Positions 1 to 7,773 of a DNA stretch of 64,000 bases are shown here, in pieces (position 1 is the stretch's first letter; each line of letters opens with the position of its first letter). The position numbers and the translations under genes are program-made. This DNA comes from Halorubrum sp. 48-1-W (GTDB lineage: Archaea; Halobacteriota; Halobacteria; Halobacteriales; Haloferacaceae), in the NCBI RefSeq assembly GCF_003287355.1, contig NZ_QMIM01000003.1:124001-188000 (forward strand), in the 5' to 3' direction. The notes under the pieces are model-generated. The model did not search any database. It was given only the letters and a program-made list of their open reading frames with translations, and was not told where the DNA came from.

Positions 1-2
1 GG

Positions 3-170
3 CAGTCAAGCGACTCTGTCCCGGGCGATGAAGAGAAGATTGACCCCAACCGAGCGATTCGGGAGTGGCCACAAAACTACCGTGACTGGTCATCCAGAAC
101 TACTAATCCGGGGCTGAACGATATTCGCGTATGTCTACCCGACGGCTCATCGCCATTTTTGGGGTTCTAG
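3..170 (+). CDS. Possible C-terminal tail of an upstream gene (partial)
   Basis: An open frame enters from the left edge and stops at TAG 168-170, giving about 55 acidic residues. It would overlap the start of the following lipoprotein gene by about 40 bases. A second frame from base 1 also stays open until TGA 115-117, so the true tail cannot be decided. No domain is recognisable. Confidence 0.25.
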   Translation, partial: QSSDSVPGDEEKIDPNRAIREWPQNYRDWSSRTTNPGLNDIRVCLPDGSSPFLGF

Positions 171-1582
171 GGATAGTGCTCCTTGCCGGCTGTTCTGGTG
201 GGATTAGCGACGGAGGGCCGGATCCGACCACCACTGTCGACGAGCAAGAAACGACAGCGCCTGGTACGACCGGGGCGACAGCGGTTGAAGGCGAACTGTC
301 TGTTCACCTGTTGAACGTTGGCCAAGGGTCGAGTACCCTTGTAGTCGGCCCAGATGGGGAAACGATTCTCATTGACACTGGCGATTGGACTGATGATGGT
401 GAGGGCGTTATTGCGTATCTCGAATCGCAAGGCGTGACGCGAATCGATCATCTCGTGACCTCCCATCCTGATGCGGATCATATTGGCGGGCACGCCGCCG
501 TGATCAAGCACTTCGAGGCCACCGGCGACGGCGTCGGTGCGGTGTATGATCCAGGCATTGTGTCAAGTTCGGCAACCTATGAGGAGTACCTCGACGCGGT
601 CGACGCACACAACGTGACGCTCTACCGGACGCAGGCAGGGGACTCGATCCAGATGAGTGGGGTTGAGGCCCGAATTCTCGCCCCACCAGCGGGGTATCTT
701 GCGAATGAGGACCGAAACGAGAACAGTATGGTGCTCCACCTCCAGTTCGGCGCATCGAGCTTCTTGCTCCCCGGTGATGGGGAAACCGCGAGCGAGGAGT
801 ATCTCGTGGAGACCTACGGGGACAGTCTCAATTCGACAGTACTCGCTGTCGGACACCACGGAAGTCAATCCAGCACGAGTGAGGCGTTCCTTGCTGCGGT
901 ATCACCGCAAGCAGCCGTTATCTCGAGTGCGTACGATTCCCAGTACGGCCATCCGCATGAAGAGGTGCTAGCACGGTTGGAATCCCGCTCTATTCCGACG
1001 TATTGGACCGCAACACAGGGGACGATTACGTTCACGAGTACTGGGTCGGCGGTGACGGTCGCCACACAGCAGGACGCACCAACGACGGCGACTGCGCTCA
1101 GATCTGGAGACCCGATTGAACCAGGTACCGGTGGCACTGTTACGGACCGACTCGTGATCCACGCGGATGGCTCCGAGACGGCTCCAGTTGCTAACCCCGA
1201 TGAGACACCACCTGAATCGGAGGATACCACCACGACAGAGACGAGTGAGCCCGATCGCCTCACTGTCGTTGAAATCAATGCTGACGCGGACGGCGATGAC
1301 GCCGAGAATCTGAATGGCGAGTACGTTACCTTCGAGAATACGGGGTCGTCGTCGCTCGGTCTCTCTGGGTGGGTACTCGCCGATGCGGCCGATCACTCCT
1401 ATACGATCCCTGAGGGGACCATACTTGACCCTGGAGACCGAATCACCATCTATACGGGCAGCGGCACCGATACAAAGAACGAACTGTACTGGGGCCAGCC
1501 AACCCCGGTCTGGAACAATGGCGGTGACACTGTCATCCTTCGCGATGGCGCCGGCACGATCGTGATTGAGGAGACCTACTGA
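131..1582 (+). CDS. Secreted metallo-beta-lactamase / lamin-tail-domain lipoprotein (ComEC-like hydrolase domain)
   Basis: A 483-aa protein. It starts with a short signal peptide ending in a lipobox (LAGC, around residue 21), so it is probably a membrane-anchored lipoprotein outside the cell. Residues about 55-310 form a metallo-beta-lactamase fold of the ComEC/Rec2 C-terminal type: the metal-ligand motif SHPDADHIGG is present, with a later GHHGS motif. A Thr/Glu-rich linker follows. The last 110 residues look like a lamin-tail domain (LSGWVLAD, IPEGTILDPGD). Proteins of this architecture are thought to act on extracellular nucleic acid or phosphodiesters, but the substrate is not known. It is followed after 2 bases by a DUF3006 gene, a common pairing, so the two are almost certainly co-transcribed. 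Confidence 0.85.
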   Translation: MSTRRLIAIFGVLGIVLLAGCSGGISDGGPDPTTTVDEQETTAPGTTGATAVEGELSVHLLNVGQGSSTLVVGPDGETILIDTGDWTDDGEGVIAYLESQGVTRIDHLVTSHPDADHIGGHAAVIKHFEATGDGVGAVYDPGIVSSSATYEEYLDAVDAHNVTLYRTQAGDSIQMSGVEARILAPPAGYLANEDRNENSMVLHLQFGASSFLLPGDGETASEEYLVETYGDSLNSTVLAVGHHGSQSSTSEAFLAAVSPQAAVISSAYDSQYGHPHEEVLARLESRSIPTYWTATQGTITFTSTGSAVTVATQQDAPTTATALRSGDPIEPGTGGTVTDRLVIHADGSETAPVANPDETPPESEDTTTTETSEPDRLTVVEINADADGDDAENLNGEYVTFENTGSSSLGLSGWVLADAADHSYTIPEGTILDPGDRITIYTGSGTDTKNELYWGQPTPVWNNGGDTVILRDGAGTIVIEETY

Positions 1583-1584
1583 CG

Positions 1585-1869
1585 ATGTCCACCCAACAGT
1601 TTACTGGCGTGATCGACCGGTTTGAGGACGACCTCGCAGTTATTCTGCTCGAAGCAGATGGCGAGGTCGTTGATGAAGTCGTCCTTGATCGTGAGGATCT
1701 CCCCGCTGAAGCTGCACATTCGGATGCCGTGCTTGAGGTAACGCTCACCGATGGGGAGGTAACTGACCTGTCGTATGATGCCACCGAGACTGCGGATCGA
1801 AAGGAGCGGGCGAAGTCTCGCTTCGATCGACTTGCTGAACGGCCACCCAGTGACGACGAGTCCTCGTAG
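1585..1869 (+). CDS. DUF3006 family protein
   Basis: A 94-aa acidic protein starting two bases after the preceding stop, so it is translationally coupled to the lipoprotein. The pattern G-x-IDRFEDD-x-AVxLLE near the start and the closing charged segment are typical of DUF3006, a small beta-rich family usually found beside secreted metallo-beta-lactamase proteins. Its function is unknown. It has no signal peptide. A role in partnering or regulating the lipoprotein is inferred only from its position. Confidence 0.8.
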   Translation: MSTQQFTGVIDRFEDDLAVILLEADGEVVDEVVLDREDLPAEAAHSDAVLEVTLTDGEVTDLSYDATETADRKERAKSRFDRLAERPPSDDESS

Positions 1870-2039
1870 GGCTGTAGTGCCACTACTTGTCTTGTTGCAG
1901 GGGATGATAACACCGTTCTCACGTTGAGAGGCGGTTGTTCTTCGTGAGACTTGTGATGATCCACAACCCCGACTGAGAGCTAGGCGAACGACAGGAGTGA
2001 TCGTAACAGACAGTAGTTAGCCATGTGGAATCAGGATTT

Positions 2040-2276
2040 ATGAGACGATTTGAGGTTGGCGATCAGGTCCGTATCGATATTCCCGATCAGACCGACCCCG
2101 ATCACGACCGACTCCACGGACGACGTGGAAGAGTTGTTGGCATTCTCGAAGATGACGCTGGACAGGAGACGGCTGATCAGCGTGACTCGCACCTATTCAG
2201 TGTGGAATTGGAGGATGGCACTGTCGAGGACCTTCGGTGGCGGGACCTTCGACCAGTTCCCGAATCGGACTCATAG
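2040..2276 (+). CDS. Small SH3/KOW-like hypothetical protein
   Basis: A 78-aa acidic protein. I start it at ATG 2040; an in-frame upstream start would add only five residues. The segment FEVGDQVRIDIPD followed by HGRRGRVVGI and FSVELEDG has the spacing of a KOW or SH3-like beta barrel, a fold often used for nucleic-acid or protein contact. It is a monocistronic gene converging on the nuclease gene on the other strand. No specific function can be assigned. Confidence 0.6.
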   Translation: MRRFEVGDQVRIDIPDQTDPDHDRLHGRRGRVVGILEDDAGQETADQRDSHLFSVELEDGTVEDLRWRDLRPVPESDS

Positions 2277-2366
2277 TCGTCGAGTATCGATCGGATGGGA
2301 ACAACTCGGCCCCACGCCAGTAGAAGAACCACAACCAGGCTGTATACGAGACGGATGTGAGTAGCC

Positions 2367-3455
2367 TCACTCCTCCACCGGAATCGTCGGCTCAGTACTC
2401 TTGCTTTCTCGCTCTTCACCTAGGGTATCACTATTACGGAGGTCGCTCAACGTCCGTCCATCAAACTCCGGGTGGCACCAGTATTTGTATCCATTTAGGG
2501 CTTCGTCACGGTCACGCTCGACGAGCTCATACAGGAGTTCCCTGGTTAGGCCGGTAAACGAGTATAGGTTCTTGTCGTGGTCCCATCGGACGTTATCGCT
2601 CTGACCCGTGTCACCGGTAATGGTTGCCCACCAGAACTTGTCGTCCTCTGACCACTCGCGCTCTGCTTCGGCGGGCACACGGTGGGAGTCGAAATACATC
2701 TTCTCGCCTGGCTCCAGAACCCCCCGCTCAAGTAGGACGTTGATCGCCGCCGGACGCCGCGATGTCTCCCGTTGTTTCTCCTGCTTCTCACGACGCTTAG
2801 TCATGTACTCCTCGGCCTCGGCGACTGGGATGACCTGTTGGCTGTTGAGGAGCACCCGTCCCTGATGTTCGTAGGCTTCGACCTTCGTGCAGGTGATATC
2901 CATCCCGTACTCCTCGATTAGCCACATCACGGGGGCCGTAATCTCGGTACCGAAGCTCCCCGCTGCGAGCAGGATGCGGGGCTTCTGGTCGAGTTCAAAT
3001 TCAGCCCAGCCGTCGCCCGTCAGCGGGATCTCCTCTTCGATCCCTTCCAGAAAGTCCGCAAAGGTCTGACCGACGTCTTCCGGCGTCAACTCCGTGTCGT
3101 CACGTTCGTTCCAAAACTCACGATAATCCCTCTGTATGTCTTCGGCGGTCAGCGTCGCGCAGTAACTGGCGTACTTGATGGCTTGGAGGTCTGTCGTCCG
3201 ATCAGCCTGGTCGCGCTTGAGTTCGATAACGACCAACTTTCCCGTCGGATCGAGAGCGAGGAGGTCTAGGCGGTCTCGCGTGTCCTGGAAGTTAGCGTAC
3301 TCCGACGTGATGATCTGCAAGTCCTCACCGAGGATACGCGGCTGTTCGATCGTCCACTCTTGGAGGTCCTGGCGCTCCAACACTCCTAACTCGGAGAGAT
3401 CCTGCTCTTCCAGAGCTTCAAGTGCCGCATTATCCTCATCTACGCTGAAGATCAT
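2367..3455 (-). CDS. NucS/DUF91-like PD-(D/E)XK nuclease with C-terminal RAMA-like region
   Basis: A 362-aa protein. I chose the start MIFSVDEDNAAL at 3455, because the 60 upstream in-frame residues are basic and not haloarchaeal in style. Residues about 55-100 hold RLDLLALDP and LVVIELKRDQ, the D...ExK core of NucS-like (DUF91) endonucleases. A middle helical region follows. The C-terminal 110 residues (WWATITGD and LNGYKYWCHPEFDG) resemble the RAMA/DUF4357 module found in restriction proteins and thought to read modified DNA; this second assignment is weaker. It is the outermost gene of the defence island and is not clearly in an operon with the methylase downstream of the phosphoesterase remnant. 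A role as a modification-dependent or repair nuclease is inferred. Confidence 0.7.
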   Translation of the reverse strand: MIFSVDEDNAALEALEEQDLSELGVLERQDLQEWTIEQPRILGEDLQIITSEYANFQDTRDRLDLLALDPTGKLVVIELKRDQADRTTDLQAIKYASYCATLTAEDIQRDYREFWNERDDTELTPEDVGQTFADFLEGIEEEIPLTGDGWAEFELDQKPRILLAAGSFGTEITAPVMWLIEEYGMDITCTKVEAYEHQGRVLLNSQQVIPVAEAEEYMTKRREKQEKQRETSRRPAAINVLLERGVLEPGEKMYFDSHRVPAEAEREWSEDDKFWWATITGDTGQSDNVRWDHDKNLYSFTGLTRELLYELVERDRDEALNGYKYWCHPEFDGRTLSDLRNSDTLGEERESKSTEPTIPVEE

Positions 3456-3575
3456 ATGACGTAGTCTCTGCGTGGGACTAAACAGCTTTCTCCGATCACC
3501 GAACTCATAACCTATGCATAGCCATTTGGGGTACCTCCTACCGATGATTGTGCGTGGCGATGCGACGCACATTTG

Positions 3576-4092
3576 ATATCTCCCCCTGATTCGATCGTTA
3601 TCACGGTCACAGAGGTCAATACACGGCCCGAACATCCGCGTGATGCCGAACTAACTGCTACCGACGAAAACGGGGACGAACTACACGTCATCATTTGGAC
3701 AACGCACAACGTCGATCAGAAGTGGTCGAAGGGCAAGACTACGAGGTCGACGGTGCTCGCGGCAAGCGGAACTCGGGCCGAACTGTATAGTACGAGTGCG
3801 TCCCAAGTACGAGAAGTCAACCAGCCGGAATCGACGCAATTACTCGTTATGGGGGGACCCCCCATGTCGGCTATCGACACAGACCTCGGTCGAGAAGTCC
3901 AGTTAGGCACAGAGGGTGAAGGGGATATGATCCGGCCGTTCACCCAGGGGACATCTTCGATCATCACAACATCAAGGATGTTCGGAAACGGTTCGGTCAA
4001 GAATTCAATCGTACAATCGAGTCAGACATCCCGTTCTACTACGTCTACGGCAATCATTTGACATCTGAAGAACCCGATGATACTCATTTAAG
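3576..4092 (+). pseudogene. Degenerate OB-fold/calcineurin-like metallophosphoesterase remnant
   Basis: No single frame is coding throughout, but pieces in different frames line up as one ancestral protein. The first piece (IVITVTEVNTRPEHPRDAE, then DELHVIIWTTHN) looks like an OB-fold. A frame change near 3735 gives YEVDGARGKRNSG. Later, in another frame, come HVGYRHRPR, then HPGDIFDHHNIKDVRKRF and DIPFYYVYGNH. These match the metal-binding motifs (GDxH-like, GDIFDH, GNH) of Mre11/SbcD-like phosphoesterases. Internal stops and frame changes show it is dead. Its end runs into the convergent methylase gene. The C-terminal part of a normal phosphoesterase is missing. Confidence 0.65.
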
Positions 4093-4093
4093 T

Positions 4094-5464
4094 TTACTCT
4101 ATTCCAGGGAGCGTCGATTGTTTCGTCTCACCGAATTCCTCCGGCACTGGGAGTTTCTTCAGTACGGTTGATTGCATGCGGAGGAATCCATTTGCTGCAC
4201 GCTGGCAGTTCGCCTCTAACCATGCCTGTGCCATCGGACCGTTTAAGTATTCCAGTAACTCGCTCATGTCTACATTGTTTTCCGGTATTAGATAGTAGAC
4301 ACTATGCCGAGGAACCACAGCACCCGTATTGTCTTTCCAAAAATGTGGTTCTTCAGTAATGTCTTTGCAGAGGAGTTTCGGCTGGAGGATGTCCTGCATC
4401 GGGGGATTCTCGTGCCACGCATACCAAACTCGATTTCCTTTCTTGTAACACGAACGGTCTTCGAGTCGTCCCCGGTGTAGTTCTGCCCACTCACCGAATT
4501 CTCCGAGTTCGTCTTCTGGGATGAGACGGCCATCCTTTCGATATGGTGAAATGAACACTTCTCCGCTATCGGGACCATCATTGATACGTAGTTGTTTGCC
4601 CGACGTTGTGGGGAAGGTCCATTCCTCTAACTGCGGTGGGACCTCGTTTTCTTCCATCACGAAGATGTTGTCAGCTCCGGTTGCGACACCGCAGCTGATT
4701 CGTTTACATACGTCTCCGAGGGCTACACCCGACTCTAGTTCGGGTACTCCTCCGCGAATAGTCGATGCCCAACTTGATCCATCTGTAGGTAGTGAGACTT
4801 GACGTTCAGCACCGTCTCGCGTTAGTATCCGTGTTTCCCCACCGTCACTGTTCTCAACAACAGTGATCGTCGGGAAAGTGACTCGGCCCTCGAAAGCGTT
4901 CTCATCTACATGCTCGATTTCTTTAACATAGTTGGACGCGAGGACACGACGGAGTGCCGCAGTTGTCTGGGTATACTCGAACTTCTCAGGCGTAATGAAT
5001 ACTAGCCGGCCGTTCGGAGAGAGAAGGTTCAGTGCCTGTTCAAAGAATAAGACGAACAAATCGAATCGTCCTTCTGCTGTCTCGAATCTGGTCTTATAGT
5101 CTGTTTTTTCTTCTTCATCAAGTCCTTCAATAGGGATGTAGGGCGGGTTCCCAACGATATACTCGAACTCAGAGAGAGAGGTGAGAATATCCTCATCAAG
5201 AAAATCTCGTTGCTGGAACTCTACGTTCCTATCGGAGTAGTTCTCACGAGCCTTATCAAGATGCTCTGGATTAAGTTCAATCCCGACACCTTTCGGTACA
5301 GGAAGATTGTTGACGTCACAGTATCGATGAACGGCGCCAATAAACGGTCCAGTCCCACATCCGGGATAAAGAATACAGTCGCCTTTTGTTGGGGGGTTGT
5401 TACGGAAGAGTTTCGTAACTATGTGATCTGCAAGCTCCTCCGGTGTCGGAACGTGCCCTTTCAT
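4094..5464 (-). CDS. N6-adenine DNA methyltransferase, TaqI/Eco57I-like (type II)
   Basis: A 456-aa protein with the SAM-binding motif I ILYPGCGTGPFIGA (about residue 32) and catalytic motif IV EYIVGNPPYIP (about residue 103), in the order expected for gamma-type adenine methylases. The region after residue 240 is the likely target-recognition domain, similar in layout to TaqI-like enzymes. It lies 39 bases downstream of a PD-(D/E)XK-like protein on the same strand, so the two look like a type II restriction-modification pair in which this enzyme protects the host DNA. The recognition sequence cannot be read from the protein. Base composition is lower in GC than that of the helicase genes of the island, which suggests separate acquisition. 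Confidence 0.85.
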   Translation of the reverse strand: MKGHVPTPEELADHIVTKLFRNNPPTKGDCILYPGCGTGPFIGAVHRYCDVNNLPVPKGVGIELNPEHLDKARENYSDRNVEFQQRDFLDEDILTSLSEFEYIVGNPPYIPIEGLDEEEKTDYKTRFETAEGRFDLFVLFFEQALNLLSPNGRLVFITPEKFEYTQTTAALRRVLASNYVKEIEHVDENAFEGRVTFPTITVVENSDGGETRILTRDGAERQVSLPTDGSSWASTIRGGVPELESGVALGDVCKRISCGVATGADNIFVMEENEVPPQLEEWTFPTTSGKQLRINDGPDSGEVFISPYRKDGRLIPEDELGEFGEWAELHRGRLEDRSCYKKGNRVWYAWHENPPMQDILQPKLLCKDITEEPHFWKDNTGAVVPRHSVYYLIPENNVDMSELLEYLNGPMAQAWLEANCQRAANGFLRMQSTVLKKLPVPEEFGETKQSTLPGIE

Positions 5465-5503
5465 TATCGCAACGAACCGGCCGATCGAAGTTAAAAGTAT
5501 TTA

Positions 5504-6358
5504 TTACTCGAGGTCACTCAGTGACTGCTGCTGATCCTTTGTTACACCCCATGACTCTAATTGCTTGATGAAGTCCTCTCTCTCGTCGTGGAAGAACACC
5601 GCATCAATTTCCGATGTCTCCTGTTTAGTGATCTCGCCTCTCACGGTTTCTCTCCCATGATCTTCTAGATACTGACGCCCGAGATTCGCAACTACAACGA
5701 AATGTATATTGTCGAAGTTTTGATGTGCTTCGTGTGCTTCGGTCCTAAACTCCTTGAACCGTTTTTGTTTGTCTTTCTGCTGAATAACTCGGATTTCTCC
5801 GATGATTTCCTTCGGTTCCGATTCTGGAATTACGATATCCGGTTCACCAGGTAGACTATTGCCTTTTGTCGCATTGTATCCTTCCTCGTTGAGAAATTCA
5901 AGGAATTCTGATTCGTATCGCATCCGGTAGAATCTGCGCTGATCTCCTTCCCAGGCCTTATAGAATGAATATAGAGTGGCTTCGAGGCTAAGGGATTCAG
6001 GCATGAGTTCTGCGAGTGCGTCTGCGAACTTTTTGGCATCTTCGACATCTTTCAGTGACGTTTTTCGGTCTCTAAATCGACTTCCGATTCCACGAACTCC
6101 ATATTGTCTTTCGAATTCACGATCGGGGAGCCCTGCAACTTTTTGAAAAAGAGCAATCATGGATCCGTGATCGGCATCTATTGCTGCTAAGAAATCTTCA
6201 CTAGACGCCTTACCGAACTGGATGCGTTCGTCTTTCCCATCCGCAATCTCAAAATGGTCCCGCAGAGTGATTTCCGCAGTCTGAACCATCTCATCGATAT
6301 CTTCATACATGTCCGGAAGTTCGTCTTCGGACGGACGCGGCCAGTCGTCGATATCCAT
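5504..6358 (-). CDS. Probable type II restriction endonuclease (PD-(D/E)XK-like)
   Basis: A 284-aa protein without close recognition by eye. Residues about 160-205 contain GEPDIVIPES followed by IIGEIRVIQQKDKQKRF, which fits a PD-(D/E)XK core in which the usual E-x-K is E-I-R. The first 120 residues are mixed helical and may carry DNA recognition. It precedes the TaqI-like methylase by 39 bases on the same strand, the classic arrangement of a type II system; the call rests largely on this pairing. A putative TATA element lies about 40 bases upstream. The Arg in place of the usual Lys could mean altered catalysis or a misaligned motif. Confidence 0.6.
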   Translation of the reverse strand: MDIDDWPRPSEDELPDMYEDIDEMVQTAEITLRDHFEIADGKDERIQFGKASSEDFLAAIDADHGSMIALFQKVAGLPDREFERQYGVRGIGSRFRDRKTSLKDVEDAKKFADALAELMPESLSLEATLYSFYKAWEGDQRRFYRMRYESEFLEFLNEEGYNATKGNSLPGEPDIVIPESEPKEIIGEIRVIQQKDKQKRFKEFRTEAHEAHQNFDNIHFVVVANLGRQYLEDHGRETVRGEITKQETSEIDAVFFHDEREDFIKQLESWGVTKDQQQSLSDLE

Positions 6359-6396
6359 ATACCGACAAATGCCGCTCCCAACAAACTAATTGTATC

Positions 6397-6403
6397 GATT
6401 ATA
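6397..6403 (-). promoter_or_regulatory. TATA-like element upstream of the restriction-modification pair
   Basis: On the minus strand this reads GTATAATCG about 40 bases before the ATG at 6358. It would give a short leader and drive the endonuclease-methylase pair independently of the McrBC genes upstream. Confidence 0.35.
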
Positions 6404-6498
6404 CTGGAAGTCTGGACTCATTGTGGGTAAAACCGCAAGACAGCGGAGTTCGATTCCCACAATTACTCTCGGCGGTCAGTATAGTCAAACGCCCTCTC

Positions 6499-7773
6499 TC
6501 AGGTGGATGCTAATATTGATTGAAGCAGGCTCTGAACGTTTTGTTCTAGATTTTGAATGAATTCTTCATACGACCCGACGTCCACAGCTGTGGGTAATTC
6601 AGCCACCGTAAGCGTGTATTGATCTGCAACCTGAGCTTGAGTTTCATTATCTCCCTGACAATCTGGATAAAACAGCATCCCGGGTGAATCACGAGCGAGC
6701 ATATATGACGTCATTTGGTAGAAATCCGCATTCGATGGCGTGCTAGTTTTCCACTTCGCGTCGCCAGTGAGACGAACGGTTTCAGCCTCATCATACACAG
6801 TTACGTCTGGCTTGAGTGTCATCTTGTGCTTCCCAGCGGTGAGAAGTGATTGTGTTTTTTCTTGGGGTTCCACTCGCCATCCTTCATATTCAGACAAAGT
6901 CGTACGAATAGCACGTTCAACGGCATTCTCGAAAACCGTGTTCATGTTTACGAGCATTGCGAACGACGCACTGGAGCCTGCCTCGAGTTCACCGATGAAT
7001 GAGTTCTCAATAACTAGTCGAGCCAGCCGAAGGACGTCCTCGTAGTGCTCGGACAAGCGATTGAGCTGAATTGATTTCACCTCTTCCAACGTGACGGGTG
7101 TCAACGTTATTCGGCGACGGAGCAATTGCTGATGCTGCCGGAGCGAGCGGGATATTGTAGAATCTGATACAATACCTAATAAAATAGATGTTGCGTAGAG
7201 GATAGAACGATTAACAATTGTATCGTGAGTGAGCTCATCGTACGTACATTCGAACGCTGTTGGAGTAGGGGGTTGACGTTGGATTTGTCGCTGGATATTT
7301 ATCCGACCACGCAGTCGTTGTTCAGATCCACTCATACGGCGATAATCTGTTTGCAGGCCTCGACTCAGAACACGCCGCAGCTCAGCTTCATACAACGCAC
7401 CGAGCGCATCAAGGAATGTTTGACCTTGCCGGAATGGTGTTTGTGACTCAAATGTTGTTGCCGTCGTATTGTGGGCGTATCGAAGCAAATAAAGTAGATT
7501 TGTCCCTGCAGCTTTGGGACGTATCTGAATCGTTGGGCCGTCGCGCAATGATACGACACCAACATATTGAGTCGCAGTTAGAATGGCGTCCCCTTCACGA
7601 TTATAACGTAGCCTGATACGCTCTCCTTGGCGGTCATCTCCACCGTTTACCTCTTGTTTGAGCATCCGGTCAGCGGCCTCACTCAACTCAAACGGATCTG
7701 AAGCTTCGTACTCGCCAAGCTCGATATCCGCCTCAAACACATCGTCTTCAGTGATCGGAACGGAACTAGCCAT
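6499..7773 (-). CDS. mcrC: McrC-type nuclease subunit of McrBC
   Basis: A 424-aa protein. The N-terminal half is the predicted McrB-binding domain typical of McrC. The C-terminal half holds a PD-(D/E)XK core: LKPDVTVYDE followed by LTGDAKWK and then DFYQMTSYM, all in McrC order. McrC is the nuclease that cuts DNA when the McrB motor converges on methylated sites. Its ATG overlaps the McrB stop codon (TAATG), so the two are translationally coupled and should be made in a fixed ratio. A 140-base gap separates it from the restriction gene downstream. Confidence 0.9.
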   Translation of the reverse strand: MASSVPITEDDVFEADIELGEYEASDPFELSEAADRMLKQEVNGGDDRQGERIRLRYNREGDAILTATQYVGVVSLRDGPTIQIRPKAAGTNLLYLLRYAHNTTATTFESQTPFRQGQTFLDALGALYEAELRRVLSRGLQTDYRRMSGSEQRLRGRINIQRQIQRQPPTPTAFECTYDELTHDTIVNRSILYATSILLGIVSDSTISRSLRQHQQLLRRRITLTPVTLEEVKSIQLNRLSEHYEDVLRLARLVIENSFIGELEAGSSASFAMLVNMNTVFENAVERAIRTTLSEYEGWRVEPQEKTQSLLTAGKHKMTLKPDVTVYDEAETVRLTGDAKWKTSTPSNADFYQMTSYMLARDSPGMLFYPDCQGDNETQAQVADQYTLTVAELPTAVDVGSYEEFIQNLEQNVQSLLQSILAST

